From Oscillospiraceae bacterium (GTDB lineage Bacteria > Bacillota > Clostridia > Oscillospirales > Oscillospiraceae), in NCBI GenBank assembly GCA_017620315.1, contig JAFZQQ010000462.1, positions 1 through 6,713 on the forward strand: 6,713 bases of DNA, written 5' to 3'. Positions within the stretch are counted from its first letter, which is position 1. Each line of letters opens with the position of its first letter. Below are positions 6,108-6,713 of this stretch, piece by piece. Under the pieces are notes generated by a model. The model was given only the letters and a program-made list of their open reading frames with translations. It had not been told where the DNA came from and made no database searches. A program made the position numbers and the translations under genes.

Positions 6108-6713
6108 ATGCATGAAAAAATCGGCTTTGACAATGACAAATATCTTTCGACTCAGTCCGAGCACATCCGAGAACGCATAGCGCAGTTCGGCGGCAAGCTG
6201 TATCTTGAATTCGGCGGCAAGCTCTTCGATGATTTTCACGCATCGCGCGTGCTGCCCGGCTTCCATCCGGACAGCAAGATAAGAATGCTGCAGCAGCTCA
6301 AGGACGATGTTGAGATCGTCATTGCCGTCAACGCCAACGACATTGAAAAAAACAAGGTGCGCGGCGACCTGGGCATAACTTATGACGACGACTGTCTTCG
6401 TCTGATGGACTCCTTCCGCTCTCTCGGTTTGTACGTCGGAAGCATCGTCGTCACGCAGTACGCGGGCCAGGGTGCGGCCGACGCCTTTTTGAAGCGGCTG
6501 GACGCGCTGGGCGTACGAAGCTTCCGCCATTACCCCATCGCGGGCTACCCCTCCGACGTGGCGCATATAGTAAGCGACGACGGCTTCGGCAAAAACGACT
6601 ATATCGACACCGAGCACTCGCTTGTGGTGGTCACCGCCCCGGGTCCCGGCAGCGGCAAAATGGCGACCTGTCTCAGCCAGCTTTATCACGAACACAAGCG
6701 TGGGGTCTCCGCC
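6108..6713 (+). CDS. DUF1846 (UPF0371) family protein, C-terminus outside the window
   Basis: The first 202 residues of a protein that continues past the right edge; full-length family members are about 500 residues, so less than half is present. Family features seen are the N-terminus [32 protein letters not shown] (34-52), [17 protein letters not shown] (85-101), and a glycine-rich P-loop-like segment [20 protein letters not shown] (176-195, GxGSGK at 179-184). The family is cytosolic and conserved in many Firmicutes, and its biochemical role is not established to my knowledge. The glycine-rich loop suggests nucleotide or phosphate binding (inference). The ATG at 6108 has a GGAGGGG ribosome binding site 11 nt upstream and yields the typical family N-terminus. 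It is divergent from the tRNA-Val gene. Confidence 0.93.
   Translation, partial: MHEKIGFDNDKYLSTQSEHIRERIAQFGGKLYLEFGGKLFDDFHASRVLPGFHPDSKIRMLQQLKDDVEIVIAVNANDIEKNKVRGDLGITYDDDCLRLMDSFRSLGLYVGSIVVTQYAGQGAADAFLKRLDALGVRSFRHYPIAGYPSDVAHIVSDDGFGKNDYIDTEHSLVVVTAPGPGSGKMATCLSQLYHEHKRGVSA

Noticed and set aside
5994..6695. 233-residue open frame on the minus strand
   Set aside because: It is antisense to the DUF1846 gene and ends within the promoter region. The plus-strand reading matches a known family from its first residue.
1..6713. CRISPR array, insertion sequence, prophage or toxin-antitoxin signals
   Set aside because: No spaced repeats, transposase motifs, terminal inverted repeats or phage genes were found. 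A single complete tRNA is present, but no duplicated 3' end suggests integration.

Overview
The window reads as chromosome of an anaerobic bacterium, most likely a GC-rich member of the Clostridia. The reasons are strong AGGAGG-type ribosome binding sites before every gene, canonical sigma-A-like promoters, many iron-sulfur and CoA-dehydratase-type proteins, a DUF1846 gene and an rpiB-type isomerase. This placement is an inference from gene content; no species-level marker is visible.

Layout: almost everything is on the minus strand and should be read right to left. At the right edge a DUF1846 gene (6108 to beyond 6713, plus strand) runs out of the window. It is divergent from a tRNA-Val(GAC) gene (5878-5953) that has its own near-consensus promoter and a textbook terminator. 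Next comes a single-gene unit, rpiB (5271-5735), with its own promoter and terminator. After a 187-bp regulatory gap that holds a good promoter, a tandem 9-bp repeat and a small inverted repeat, a four-gene operon runs to the left edge. It contains hypB (4418-5083), a large multi-[4Fe-4S] FAD/NAD(P) oxidoreductase (1693-4386), a benzoyl-CoA reductase / 2-hydroxyacyl-CoA dehydratase-family subunit (477-1682), and an unrecognised gene cut by the window edge (1-484, partial).

How the genes may work together: the large oxidoreductase has a GltD-type core (FAD and NAD(P) Rossmann motifs) flanked by N- and C-terminal iron-sulfur modules. It looks built to pass electrons from NAD(P)H to a low-potential iron-sulfur acceptor. 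The dehydratase-family protein next to it belongs to a superfamily that needs such electrons through an ATP-driven activator. The odd member is HypB, a nickel-delivering GTPase normally found with hydrogenase maturation genes, here leading the operon without hypA or hydrogenase genes in view. This operon is the most interesting part of the window; its substrate cannot be read from the sequence. The activator (HgdC/BcrA type) and any partner subunit would have to lie left of position 1 or elsewhere. The right half (rpiB, tRNA, DUF1846) is ordinary housekeeping sequence.
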